Shown here: piece after piece, positions 6,104 to 13,293 of the stretch
Numbering within the stretch: the stretch's first letter is position 1
How the letters are laid out: each line of letters opens with the position of its first letter
Made by a program: the position numbers and the translations under genes
The notes under the pieces: model-generated
The model's database searches: none
The model's input: the letters and a program-made list of their open reading frames with translations, nothing else
What the model was told of the DNA's origin: nothing
DNA from: Methanobacteriota archaeon
GTDB taxonomy: Archaea; Thermoplasmatota; Thermoplasmata; RBG-16-68-12
Length of the DNA: 16,014 nucleotides
NCBI GenBank assembly: GCA_005879015.1
Contig: VBMC01000032.1
Location: 1 to 16,014 of the forward strand
Direction of reading: 5' to 3'

Positions 6104-7254
6104 AGCTCGCCGATCTCTTCGCGGGAGATCACGACGCGCTGGATCTGTGACGTCCCTTCCCAGATCTGAAAGATCTTCGCGTCTCGCATCCACTTCTCTA
6201 CGGGCTCGTCTTTCATGTAGCCGGCCCCTCCAAGGATCTGGACGGCGTCCGTGGTGACCTCCATCGCGATGTCCGCCGCGAACAATTTCGCCATGCTCGC
6301 CTCCTTGTTCATCGGGAGGCCTCGGTCGTTCATCGAGGCGGCGCGCCACGTCAGGAGCCGGGCCGCATCCACCTTCGTCTTCATGTCCGCGAGCATGAAC
6401 GCGATCGCTTGCTTCTTTGCGATCGGGGAGCCGAAGGCCTTTCGTTTCCGCGCATAGTCGAGCGCGTATTCGTACGCGGCCCGCGCGATACCCACCGCAC
6501 CCGCGGCCACGAGCGGACGGGACGACTCGAGGGTTTTCATGGCGCCGTAGAAGGCGGTCTTTTCATCGGAGCCCAGCATGTTTCCGTAAGGGATGCGACA
6601 GTCGTCCAGGATCACTTCGGCGGTATGGCTCGCGCGGACGCCCATCTTATCCTCGACCTTTCCCGCCTTGAGGCCGGGGGTGTCGTGCTCGACGACGAAC
6701 GCGCGAATCCCGAAGTACCCGAGGTTCTTGTCGACCGTGGCGAAGACGACATGGATGTCCGCGATCCCGCCGTTCGTGATGAAACGCTTCACCCCGTTCA
6801 GGACCCATTGCTTTCCGTCCTTCGTCGCGGTCGTCGAGATGTTCGCCACGTCGGATCCGGCATCGGGTTCCGTGAGGCAGAGCGCCCCCAGTCGGGCCTC
6901 GGGTCCGGTGAAGCGCGTGAGGAACCGTTTCTTCTGATCGTCCGTCCCCATGTGGATGATCGGCAGATAGGCGAGGCCGGCTACGATCAAGCCCGTCGCC
7001 ATGCCCGCGCACCCCCAGTTCAGCTCCTCCGTGACGACGACGTGGGTCAAAGTGGAGTCGACACCACCCCCCCCGTATGCCTCCGGGATGAACGCCGTGT
7101 CCAGGCCGAGGGCGTGCGCCTTCCGAATGATCTCCCACGGGACCGTCCCCTTGCGGTCGTATTCCAAAGCGAGGGGCCTCATCTCCCGTTCTGCGAACTC
7201 ATGGGCGGTTTTCTGCATGAGCCGCTGTTCCTCGGTGAGGTCGAAATCGACCAT
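6100..7254 (-). CDS. Acyl-CoA dehydrogenase
   Basis: 384 residues, normal full length for the family. It catalyses FAD-dependent alpha,beta-dehydrogenation of an acyl-CoA; electrons normally pass to an electron-transfer flavoprotein, not seen in this window. The N-terminal helical domain starts FDLTEEQRLMQKTAHEFA. The signature LCLTEPDAGSD (about residues 125-135) contacts FAD and substrate. The C-terminal helical domain contains ARKRKAFGSPIAKKQAI and ends in IFQIWEGTSQIQR, with Glu366 at the catalytic-base position used by short/medium-chain type enzymes. Chain-length preference cannot be read. The start is ATG 7254 after AGGAAG, with a TATA-like element shared with the divergent SDR gene. 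SCP2, SDR and SnoaL-like genes nearby fit a lipid-related neighbourhood. Confidence 0.93.
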   Translation of the reverse strand: MVDFDLTEEQRLMQKTAHEFAEREMRPLALEYDRKGTVPWEIIRKAHALGLDTAFIPEAYGGGGVDSTLTHVVVTEELNWGCAGMATGLIVAGLAYLPIIHMGTDDQKKRFLTRFTGPEARLGALCLTEPDAGSDVANISTTATKDGKQWVLNGVKRFITNGGIADIHVVFATVDKNLGYFGIRAFVVEHDTPGLKAGKVEDKMGVRASHTAEVILDDCRIPYGNMLGSDEKTAFYGAMKTLESSRPLVAAGAVGIARAAYEYALDYARKRKAFGSPIAKKQAIAFMLADMKTKVDAARLLTWRAASMNDRGLPMNKEASMAKLFAADIAMEVTTDAVQILGGAGYMKDEPVEKWMRDAKIFQIWEGTSQIQRVVISREEIGEL

Positions 7255-7295
7255 GGTCTTCTTCCTGCCGCTGCTCGGGTCGGCCCATGAGTCCG

Positions 7296-7309
7296 GCGAT
7301 ATTTAATCG
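7296..7309. promoter_or_regulatory. Bidirectional TATA-like element
   Basis: The AT-rich GATATTTAAT in a 76-nt divergent spacer can serve both ways. It lies about 25-30 nt before ATG 7331 (plus strand, which has no properly spaced ribosome binding site, so probably leaderless). On the minus strand it lies about 45 nt before ATG 7254, which has an AGGAAG ribosome binding site. Inference from position and composition. Confidence 0.5.
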
Positions 7310-7330
7310 TTTGAGGCACATCCCGCGAGG

Positions 7331-8287
7331 ATGCGCGTGTTCGTGGCGGGTGCGACCGGCGTCCTTGGCCGTCGCCTGGTGCGCCAGCTCGTCGCACGGG
7401 GCCACAGCGCGGTCGGGCTCACGAGAACCGAGGCGGGAGATCGGCTCGTACGGTCGCTCGGCGGCGAGCCGCGCCGGGCCAATCTGTTCGACGTGGACTC
7501 GCTGACAAAGGCGGCAGAACGGTGCAGCGTCGTCGTTCACGCGGCGACCGCGATCCCGACGAAGGTCCGAACGAATCCGAGGGATTGGGCGATGAACGAT
7601 CGGATTCGCCGCGAGGGGACGGAGTGCTTGACTACCGCGGCGGCCCGCGTGGGTGCAGGTGCATATCTTCAGCAAAGCGTCGTGTGGGCGGTTCGCGGTC
7701 CGAACGGAGCAACGTTCGATGAAAACGCGCCCCCGGTTTCCGATCCGATCCTCACGTCCTCCCTGGACGGCGAACGCATCGCCCGAGAAGCCGCCACGGC
7801 GCACGGGTTCCGAGCCGCGATCCTCCGGTGCGGCGGGTTTTACTCTTCGGACGGATGGCATACTCGAGTCTTCGGTGAATCGCTGGTCCGAGGTCGGCCT
7901 GTCCTGGTCGACGGGGGCTCAGCGGTCTGGTCTTGGATCCACGCCGACGATGCGGCCAGTGCCTTCCTGGCGGCCTCTGAATGGCCGAAGTCCGGCGTGT
8001 GGCATGTCGTCGACGATCGACCGGTCTCTCTGTCCGAATATGTCACCGCGCTCGCCACGAGACTGGGATCCCGCCCGCCACGCAGGTTGCCGCGCTTGCT
8101 GGTCCGACTCGCGCTTGGGCGATACACCGCGGAGCTTCTCACGTCGTCCTTCCCGACGTCGAATGCCCGGTTCCGTTCGGACTTCCGCTGGCAGCCTGCG
8201 TATCCCACGTTCGCGGAAGGTCTCGACGAGGTCGTCGCGGCCTGGAAGGCCGAACGATTTCCAGGCGGGAGAGGCTCGCGCCTATGA
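7331..8287 (+). CDS. NAD-dependent epimerase/dehydratase-like protein (extended SDR, atypical active site)
   Basis: 318 residues. The N-terminal Rossmann fold has the extended-SDR nucleotide motif GATGVLG at residues 7-13 and the family's HAA segment (70-72). The usual active-site Ser region is present (LQQSVVW, S116), but where classical members have Y-x-x-x-K this protein reads S-L-D-G-E (144-148), so both the catalytic Tyr and Lys are replaced. It is therefore an atypical SDR: perhaps a binding, regulatory or non-redox protein, or an enzyme using another residue. The motifs WSWIHADDAASAF and WHVVDDRPVSLSEY match the NAD(P)-binding epimerase/NmrA-type C-terminal region. ATG 7331 probably begins a leaderless transcript. 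The 3' end overlaps the next gene by ATGA. Confidence 0.87.
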   Translation: MRVFVAGATGVLGRRLVRQLVARGHSAVGLTRTEAGDRLVRSLGGEPRRANLFDVDSLTKAAERCSVVVHAATAIPTKVRTNPRDWAMNDRIRREGTECLTTAAARVGAGAYLQQSVVWAVRGPNGATFDENAPPVSDPILTSSLDGERIAREAATAHGFRAAILRCGGFYSSDGWHTRVFGESLVRGRPVLVDGGSAVWSWIHADDAASAFLAASEWPKSGVWHVVDDRPVSLSEYVTALATRLGSRPPRRLPRLLVRLALGRYTAELLTSSFPTSNARFRSDFRWQPAYPTFAEGLDEVVAAWKAERFPGGRGSRL

Positions 8288-8706
8288 ACCGTTTGGACGC
8301 CTATTTCATCGGCCTCGTCTTCGCTCACCTGGGCGTGGTCCTGGTCCACACGATCACTCACCTCGCTTTGCAGATTCTCCCGGCGCCTCCCGACACCGCG
8401 TTCATCCTCGGGGTCATTCTCATCGGCCCGGTGGCCACGCTCCCGATTCTGCGATTCAATTCGTCGGTCGCATCCGCCCTTCTCACGGTCGTCATGTCGG
8501 CGGCGTTCGCCTACGGATTCCCAGGCCACTTCCTCATCGCGGGGCCCGACCAAGTGGCGATAGTTGGCTCCAATGGCTGGACCTTGTTGTTCGTTGCGAC
8601 CGCGGTCGGAATCGGCATCCTGGAGATCGCGTCCATCGCGGTCGGGGTGACCCTCTTCGGCCGCTCTGTCAGAAATCCTTCGGGACATCCCGCGCGACCC
8701 CGGTGA
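8284..8706 (+). CDS. Four-helix membrane protein of unknown function
   Basis: 140 residues from ATG 8284, overlapping the SDR stop (ATGA), so translationally coupled. Four hydrophobic helices are visible (approximately residues 7-32, 40-57, 62-82 and 100-125) with short loops and a basic C-terminal tail (GRSVRNPSGHPARPR), placing the C-terminus inside. His residues in helix 1 (AHLG, HTITHL) are notable but do not form a recognised motif. Function unknown; presumably it works with the SDR. The last 38 nt overlap the 3' end of the convergent SCP2 gene, an unusually long convergent overlap for this window. Confidence 0.75.
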   Translation: MNRLDAYFIGLVFAHLGVVLVHTITHLALQILPAPPDTAFILGVILIGPVATLPILRFNSSVASALLTVVMSAAFAYGFPGHFLIAGPDQVAIVGSNGWTLLFVATAVGIGILEIASIAVGVTLFGRSVRNPSGHPARPR

Positions 8707-9046
8707 TGCGGCTGAGGACTCCCATCAAGGCCATGATCTTCGGCATGGAACCGCGGAACCGAATCTTGCCACCCATAACGAGGCTCTGGAAATCCTTCTC
8801 CCCTTTCCCAAGCTGGGTCCAGGCGTCGTAGGTCCCTTCGAACTTGAAGTCCGCGGGCACGTCGGCGGCGACCTCGGCGGACGAGACGGTGCCGTTCACG
8901 ACGTCGATTAGGAAGGAGGCCTTTCGATCGACGCACGTCAGGACGACTTTCGCCGTAATGGCCGCACCTTTTCTGGACCATTCGGGATCCGCGTTGAGGC
9001 GATTCGCCACCTCTTGGAAAAAGGCTTGAGTGAAGTATTGCGCCAA
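8669..9046 (-). CDS. SCP2 sterol-carrier-type lipid-binding protein
   Basis: 125 residues, the usual size of a stand-alone SCP2 domain, a small alpha/beta fold that binds fatty acyl chains or acyl-CoA in a hydrophobic tunnel. Family features: the N-terminal helix (YFTQAFFQEVANRLNADPEW), strands KVVLTCVDRKASFLIDVVNG, then FKFEGTYDAWTQLGKGE, and the C-terminal helix region MGGKIRFRGSMPKIMALMGVL. I chose TTG 9046 because AGGAGAGG precedes it at good spacing and homology begins there. The open frame continues upstream through the tRNA-Leu gene, which cannot be protein coding. A TATA-like TTATTT lies at about 9078-9084. It may serve the same lipid pathway as the acyl-CoA dehydrogenase. Confidence 0.85.
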   Translation of the reverse strand: MAQYFTQAFFQEVANRLNADPEWSRKGAAITAKVVLTCVDRKASFLIDVVNGTVSSAEVAADVPADFKFEGTYDAWTQLGKGEKDFQSLVMGGKIRFRGSMPKIMALMGVLSRITGVARDVPKDF

Positions 9047-9113
9047 CGGTGCCTCTCCTGCGGAACCGTCCGAGATGAAATAAGCCTTTGCGAAACCGGG
9101 GCGCGCGGGTACC

Positions 9114-9132
9114 GAACGAGAAAAGGTTTTAC
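9114..9132 (+). promoter_or_regulatory. BRE/TATA promoter of tRNA-Leu
   Basis: AGAAAAGGTTTTA at 9119-9131 has its TTTTA 26 nt before the first base of the mature tRNA, the expected distance for an archaeal TATA box, with a purine-rich BRE-like flank. It shares AGAAAAGGTTT with the box before gene 4059. Confidence 0.6.
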
Positions 9133-9156
9133 GGCCCCGGACGTCTCGCGAGCTGC

Positions 9157-9241
9157 GCGTGGGTAGCCAAGCCTGGTCAAAGGCGAGGGACTCAAGATCC
9201 CTTCCCGAAGGGGTTCCCAGGTTCGAATCCTGGCCCACGCA
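9157..9241 (+). tRNA. tRNA-Leu (anticodon CAA)
   Basis: 85-nt cloverleaf. The acceptor stem GCGTGGG (9157-9163) pairs perfectly with CCCACGC (9234-9240), discriminator A9241. The D-arm contains GCC...GGC with the GG of the D-loop. The anticodon stem AGGGA/TCCCT encloses the loop CTCAAGA, so the anticodon is CAA at 9193-9195, reading UUG. The long type II variable arm (TCCCGAAGGGG region) is as expected for Leu. The T-arm is CCAGG-TTCGAAT-CCTGG. CCA is not encoded and no intron is seen. Confidence 0.97.
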
Positions 9242-9248
9242 TCGAACT

Positions 9249-9299
9249 CACCCCTACTTGTGGGCGAGTGGAGAATGAATTCATCCCGGGCGAGGGGTG
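9249..9299 (+). repeat. Inverted repeat enclosing a 10-bp palindrome after tRNA-Leu
   Basis: CACCCCT (9249-9255) pairs with AGGGGTG (9293-9299), enclosing the perfect palindrome ATGAATTCAT (9275-9284). It could form an RNA structure 3' of the tRNA or a regulatory site before the SnoaL-like gene. No T-run follows, so a simple terminator is not indicated. Confidence 0.35.
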
Positions 9300-9367
9300 C
9301 GTGAGCCCGTAGCAGGGATTGGCAAGGTTTCTTGAAAGACCCCGATGATGCGGGGCAGGGGCTGCAC

Positions 9368-9817
9368 ATGAAACAAAAAGAGCTGGTCGATTTGATGACG
9401 ACGCTGGACGATGCTTGGAATGCCGGACCTGGAAGTCCTCTTTGGGAGACTTTCAGAAAGCGTCACACCGAAAATGTTGCCGTGTACTGGCCCGGCGGGG
9501 CCCCACCCACGAGAGGCCGGCACAACCATGACGTGGAAGCCATTGAATTCTTCAAGACCTTCCCGGACAACCACCTCATCAACCGCCCGTACAAGCTTCT
9601 CTTCGCGGACGGCAACCACACGTGCTCCGTCGCGGAATTCTCCGGCACGATGACGGGACCAATGAAGGCTGCGGAGGGGAAGGTCATCCCGCCGACCGGG
9701 AAGAGTTTCCACGTGGAGTTCTGCACGGTGGCCACATGGAACGAGAAGGGGGAGATCACGGAGGAGCGGCTCTTCTACGACCTCGTGGGCCTGATGAGGC
9801 AGATTGGACTCGCGTGA
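9368..9817 (+). CDS. SnoaL-like / ester cyclase-type NTF2-fold protein
   Basis: 149 residues. The pattern is that of the SnoaL-like polyketide-cyclase group within the NTF2 superfamily: an N-terminal helix with DDAWNAG, then NVAVYWPGG, RGRHNHDVEAIEFFKTFPD, strands around HTCSVAEFSGTMTGPM, FHVEFCTVATWNEKGEI, and the closing TEERLFYDLVGLMRQIGL, typical of ester-cyclase-like members. Substrate unknown; most homologues in such genomes are uncharacterised and the fold alone does not give a reaction. ATG 9368 was chosen over TTG 9332 because the family start falls here; AGGGG lies upstream. The promoter-like AAGGTTT at 9324-9330 recalls two other promoters in the window. The gene stands alone between the tRNA and the vWA operon. 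Confidence 0.82.
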   Translation: MKQKELVDLMTTLDDAWNAGPGSPLWETFRKRHTENVAVYWPGGAPPTRGRHNHDVEAIEFFKTFPDNHLINRPYKLLFADGNHTCSVAEFSGTMTGPMKAAEGKVIPPTGKSFHVEFCTVATWNEKGEITEERLFYDLVGLMRQIGLA

Positions 9818-10105
9818 TGGTCACGTATGTGAAAGCCGTTCCCAGGGGCTTTGAGTACGCGAAATCTCCCGGTGAGCCATTTCGGGACCCCCCTCGAATC
9901 GGAGCCTAAGACAGGCGCACACCGATTACCAAACTCGTGAACGCGACTCACCAATCATCCCGGTCCGAAGTCGGGATGGCAGGCGTAGTCATGAAGCGTT
10001 TTCCTTCGGCTCCGGGCACATCCTGGCGTGAGAATCAATCCGTGAGAACGAGGGCGCAAGAGCTAAGAAAGCCTCGCCGCCATCGCCCGCCTCTCAGGTG
10101 GGAAA
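9818..10105 (+). other. Intergenic region with a hairpin (9956-9978), upstream of the vWA operon
   Basis: 288 nt without a convincing gene. A 30-codon frame beginning at 9817 has no coding bias. CATCCCG (9956-9962) and CGGGATG (9972-9978) form a perfect 7-bp stem with a 9-nt loop. No T-run follows directly, so it may be an operator or RNA structure rather than a terminator. The vWA ribosome binding site AGGTGG lies just before ATG 10106. Confidence 0.4.
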
Positions 10106-11401
10106 ATGAAACAAGCCCTGGAAACCCAGAATCGTCCTACGAAGCGATCGCCGTTCGCGATGCAGTGCACGGTCAATCGCGCGCACCTGAAGCCGAATTC
10201 CGGCACATCCGTCTATGTAGCCGTAGACCTGACCCCGTCCGCCGCCGCTATTGCCGGAAGGAACCGCAGCATTTCCCTCGCCATCGACTCGAGCGGCTCC
10301 ATGGATGGCGAGAAGATCGACCAAGCCAAGGCGGCAGCGCTCGGCCTTCTCAAGCAGCTTCGTCCGACCGATCAGATCTCGATCGTCTCATTCTCGGATA
10401 CCGTGACAGTCCAACTGCCCATGTCGCGAGTCGGCAACTCCCGAGAGATCGCGGCGGCGGTGAAGGCCATCTCGGTCAACGGCCTCACCTCGATGTACAG
10501 CGGATTGGAGGCCGCCTTCGAACAGGCGCGCCATACCACTCCGGAACCCGGTACCGTGAACCGAGTCCTACTCCTGACCGACGGCAATCCCACGGTCGGC
10601 AAGACCGACGGCCGGGAGTTCGTGACCCTCGCCCAGAACATGCGAGAGGCCGGCATCACGGTTACCGCGATCGGGATTGGAACCGACTACAACGAATCCT
10701 TGCTTCAGAAGATCGCCGAGTCCGCCGGAGGGTTGTGGCACCACATCGATGCCGCGAAGGGCGATCTCCCCCAGATTTTCCAGGAGCAGGCGGCGCAGAT
10801 GGCGGGAACGCTCGTCGCGAATCCGGAACTGAAGGTTTCGATCATGCCCGGTTCCGAGCTGGCCGATGCCTACACCGTGAGGCCGGTGCTCAACCGACTA
10901 CCCCGACCGCGGCTCGAGGGGGGCTCCTTCACGGTCCCGTTGAGGGACCTGATCGCGGGTGAGCAGCAGACCCTCGTGTTCCGCATGGGCGTCCCGGCGA
11001 GGCCCGCGGGGAGGGCCAACTTGGTTCGATTCTCCTTGGTCGAAGTCGTGCAGGACGTGGAACTGAACTTCACGGACGACCCGCGGTTGTCTGGCGTGGA
11101 GACAAACCCGTATCCGCGCACGTTGTTGAGCTCGGCCGAGGCCACCGTCCTCATGCAGAGGGCGGTGCAGACGAGGGAGGCGACGGCGATGCAGAGGGCG
11201 GAGACGATCATGAAGACCCTCGCGTCGGATGCCGGCGCGGCGGCCGCGGTCCGAGCGAACCCCGCCCTGAATGAGGTCATGACGACGATGCGGGACGCCC
11301 AGGCGACGGTCGCCCGGAGCGGGCTCCAGCTCAGCGAGTCCGCCAAGAAGGATTTCCTGCAGGCGACGACGATCATCGGCAAGAAGAAACCGAGGAAGTG
11401 A
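10106..11401 (+). CDS. von Willebrand factor A (vWA) domain protein
   Basis: 431 residues, cytoplasmic (no signal peptide or membrane helix). The vWA domain spans about residues 54-230 with a complete metal-ion-dependent adhesion site: DSSGS (D61, S63, S65), Thr at GLTSM (T128) and TDG (D159). After it come a beta-rich region (about 240-330, with SFTVPLRDLIAGEQQTLVF), as in stand-alone Ca-activated-channel-type vWA proteins, and an Ala/Thr-rich helical C-terminus ending in KKKPRK. vWA domains bind partner proteins through a divalent metal. Here it leads an operon with an FHA reader, a kinase and a phosphatase, so it is likely a scaffold or substrate of that kinase. ATG 10106 follows AGGTGG; the next gene starts 4 nt after the stop. 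Confidence 0.92.
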   Translation: MKQALETQNRPTKRSPFAMQCTVNRAHLKPNSGTSVYVAVDLTPSAAAIAGRNRSISLAIDSSGSMDGEKIDQAKAAALGLLKQLRPTDQISIVSFSDTVTVQLPMSRVGNSREIAAAVKAISVNGLTSMYSGLEAAFEQARHTTPEPGTVNRVLLLTDGNPTVGKTDGREFVTLAQNMREAGITVTAIGIGTDYNESLLQKIAESAGGLWHHIDAAKGDLPQIFQEQAAQMAGTLVANPELKVSIMPGSELADAYTVRPVLNRLPRPRLEGGSFTVPLRDLIAGEQQTLVFRMGVPARPAGRANLVRFSLVEVVQDVELNFTDDPRLSGVETNPYPRTLLSSAEATVLMQRAVQTREATAMQRAETIMKTLASDAGAAAAVRANPALNEVMTTMRDAQATVARSGLQLSESAKKDFLQATTIIGKKKPRK

Positions 11402-11405
11402 AGGC

Positions 11406-12068
11406 ATGGCGAGCTGTCCGACTTGCGGGAGCGAGAATCGGGAAGGCGCCCGATTCTGCGATGGGTGCGGCGGGAAGATTGATCTCGAGATCGCGGAAGC
11501 GGGCCCGCAGCCTACCTCGACGCCCATCGAAGACCAGGACCCTGCGTTTTCGTCGAGCGCGGACGAAGGTGATGGTCCGGTCGATTCGATGTTCACCGGG
11601 GAAGACGGTGTCCCCGAGGCCGCGGACCCCGAGCCCGAAATCGATGTGACGGAACCCGAAGGTGACGCCCCCGTCGACCCAGCCGATTCGGCCGAATCGA
11701 CCGAGACGGAGGAGGAGCCTCCGGCCCAGGCGCCGAAAGCGGGCTATTTGGTCTTCCCCGACGAAACGGAGCAGCCGATTCCGCCGTCCCAGTGGCTCAT
11801 CGGCCGCGCGGATGTGTCCAAGTTCCTCCCCGATTCGGTAAAGGCGAATGAGATTTCCCGGGGGCACCTGACCGTCTTTCAGGAGGGCGAGAAGTTTTTC
11901 ATTGAAGACGGGAAGACGATGGTGCAACGGAAAGCCAGCACGAACAAGACCTGGCTGATTCGAGGCAACGATCGGATCCTTGTCACCGGTACGGGTCGCA
12001 ACGAACTTCAGGACGCCGATGAGATCGACATTGCGGAATTGGTGAAGCTCCAGTTCGTGGTGAGATAG
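11406..12068 (+). CDS. Zinc-ribbon and FHA domain protein
   Basis: 220 residues in three parts. Residues 4-21 are a zinc ribbon (CPTC...CDGC). Residues about 30-110 form a long acidic Pro/Glu/Asp linker with several Ser/Thr, a plausible phosphorylation region. Residues about 112-220 are an FHA domain: LIGRADVSKFLPD, ISRGHLTVFQEGEKFFIEDG, STNKTWL. The Gly-Arg (133-134), Ser-x-x-His (S151, H154) and Asn-x-Thr (N180) pattern is what FHA domains use to bind phosphothreonine peptides. It lies between the vWA and kinase genes with gaps of 4 and 13 nt. I infer that it is phosphorylated on the linker by the kinase and reads phosphothreonine through the FHA domain, like the small FHA adaptors of bacterial kinase systems. 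Confidence 0.9.
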   Translation: MASCPTCGSENREGARFCDGCGGKIDLEIAEAGPQPTSTPIEDQDPAFSSSADEGDGPVDSMFTGEDGVPEAADPEPEIDVTEPEGDAPVDPADSAESTETEEEPPAQAPKAGYLVFPDETEQPIPPSQWLIGRADVSKFLPDSVKANEISRGHLTVFQEGEKFFIEDGKTMVQRKASTNKTWLIRGNDRILVTGTGRNELQDADEIDIAELVKLQFVVR

Positions 12069-12081
12069 GTCCGCGGAGCGT

Positions 12082-13293
12082 ATGACCCTCACGATTCCGT
12101 GTACCTTGAAAGGTCGGAAGGGTCGCTATCAGGTTGTCAGCAAGTTGGCCGAGGGAGGGATGTCGACCGTCTATGCGGGCAAGTCCAGCCGCGGTCAGGC
12201 CATCGTCGTCAAGGAGGCCAGCGGGCCCGATCTCGAACAGGCCCAAGAACGGCTTCGGATCGAGGCCGACATCTTGCGCGCCTTGGGTTCTCCGGGCCAT
12301 CCGCGGGTCGTCCGGTATCTGGACGAAGGCAACAACCTGGGCCCTTTTTGTCTCGTCGAAGAACAGCTCGAAGGCGAGACGCTCGCGGAACGATTCCGAG
12401 ACAAGCCGGCCGATGCGGCGACCGCTACCCGATACGTCCTTCAATTGCTTGAGGCCCTTGCGTACCTTCACGGGCGGAACGTCATCCATCGAGACGTCAA
12501 GCCCAAGAACATCATCCTCGACGCCCATCGGGAGGTCGTGCTGATCGACTTCGGTGCGGCGAAGAAGGAATTCCACCAGTTCCAGGGATCCGGCACCGTC
12601 ATCTACACCCCGGGCTGGGGAGCCCCGGAGCAGAACCTCGGAGAGGCGACGCCCGCGAGCGACTTGTACAGCGTGGGCGCCGTTCTCTTCTTCCTTCTGA
12701 CGACTCAGGATCCGCAAGGCTCTATGAAGCAACTCGCGCAAGGGAAGGCTGAACTGTATCGATCCCCTCGCGATCTCATGCCCAGCGTCCCGCAGGAGCT
12801 TTCCGACGTGGTAATCCGCGCGATGGCGTTCGATCCGAAGCAGCGGTTTGCGACCACGAAGGACATGGCCGAAGCGATGGCGGGGGGCGCCCCAGAGTCC
12901 CTGGGCTTTCCACACCTCGTGGTCCTCGGAAAGAAATGCAAGGTCAAGAAGGAGATGGAGATCGGTCGGGACCACAAGGCCTGCGACCAGGGTTGCACGA
13001 AGAGGGGGTTCGGTCACCCGCCGGACATCGGCATCTTGGACACCGAGCGGTATCTCTCCAAGCATCACGCGCGGATCCTGAAGGACCCAAAGGGCCGATG
13101 CTGGGTGGAGGACCTGGGAAGCTTGAACGGCACGGCGATGTCGCACGACGGCGGGAGGACCTACCAACGGCTGCCTAAGTTCAAACGGCAGCCCCTCACG
13201 GACGGGGATGTCGTCGCCCTCGTATACAAGCCGGGGAGAGGGCCCTACATGACGATCGCATTCAAGGGCGGCCGACGGCAAGGGGGCCGGTGA
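12082..13293 (+). CDS. Serine/threonine protein kinase with C-terminal FHA domain
   Basis: 403 residues, no membrane helix. The Hanks-type kinase domain spans about 15-268: glycine loop LAEGGMSTVY (22-31), Lys44 in VVKEA, alpha-C Glu61, catalytic loop HRDVKPKN (136-143), DFG (156-158), APE (181-183) and SDLYSVGAVLF. All catalytic residues are present, so it should be active. Residues about 278-396 are an FHA domain: EIGRD, LSKHHARI (S326, H329) and DLGSLNGT. Inserted in its first loop is a Cys-rich segment (C286, C301, C305) that may bind metal. The kinase resembles bacterial PknB-type enzymes more than typical archaeal RIO or Bud32 kinases. It sits in an operon and overlaps the phosphatase gene (GTGA), so kinase and phosphatase are translationally coupled. 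Confidence 0.95.
   Translation: MTLTIPCTLKGRKGRYQVVSKLAEGGMSTVYAGKSSRGQAIVVKEASGPDLEQAQERLRIEADILRALGSPGHPRVVRYLDEGNNLGPFCLVEEQLEGETLAERFRDKPADAATATRYVLQLLEALAYLHGRNVIHRDVKPKNIILDAHREVVLIDFGAAKKEFHQFQGSGTVIYTPGWGAPEQNLGEATPASDLYSVGAVLFFLLTTQDPQGSMKQLAQGKAELYRSPRDLMPSVPQELSDVVIRAMAFDPKQRFATTKDMAEAMAGGAPESLGFPHLVVLGKKCKVKKEMEIGRDHKACDQGCTKRGFGHPPDIGILDTERYLSKHHARILKDPKGRCWVEDLGSLNGTAMSHDGGRTYQRLPKFKRQPLTDGDVVALVYKPGRGPYMTIAFKGGRRQGGR

Noticed and set aside
6409..7290. 293-codon plus-strand frame
   Set aside because: Antisense to the well-supported acyl-CoA dehydrogenase.
7653..8831. 392-codon plus-strand frame overlapping the SDR and membrane protein
   Set aside because: Ser/Arg/Pro-rich shadow without motifs; the SDR and four-helix protein in other frames are clearly real.
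9817..9909. 30-codon frame starting in the SnoaL-like stop
   Set aside because: No third-position G/C bias, no recognisable features; the start overlap is easily chance.
9937..10962. 341-codon plus-strand frame across the vWA start
   Set aside because: The vWA frame has the MIDAS motifs and a ribosome binding site; this one is a +1 shadow.
11983..13281. 432-codon open frame on the minus strand
   Set aside because: Fully antisense to the kinase gene, whose motifs are complete; the translation is Arg/His-rich shadow sequence of GC-rich codons.
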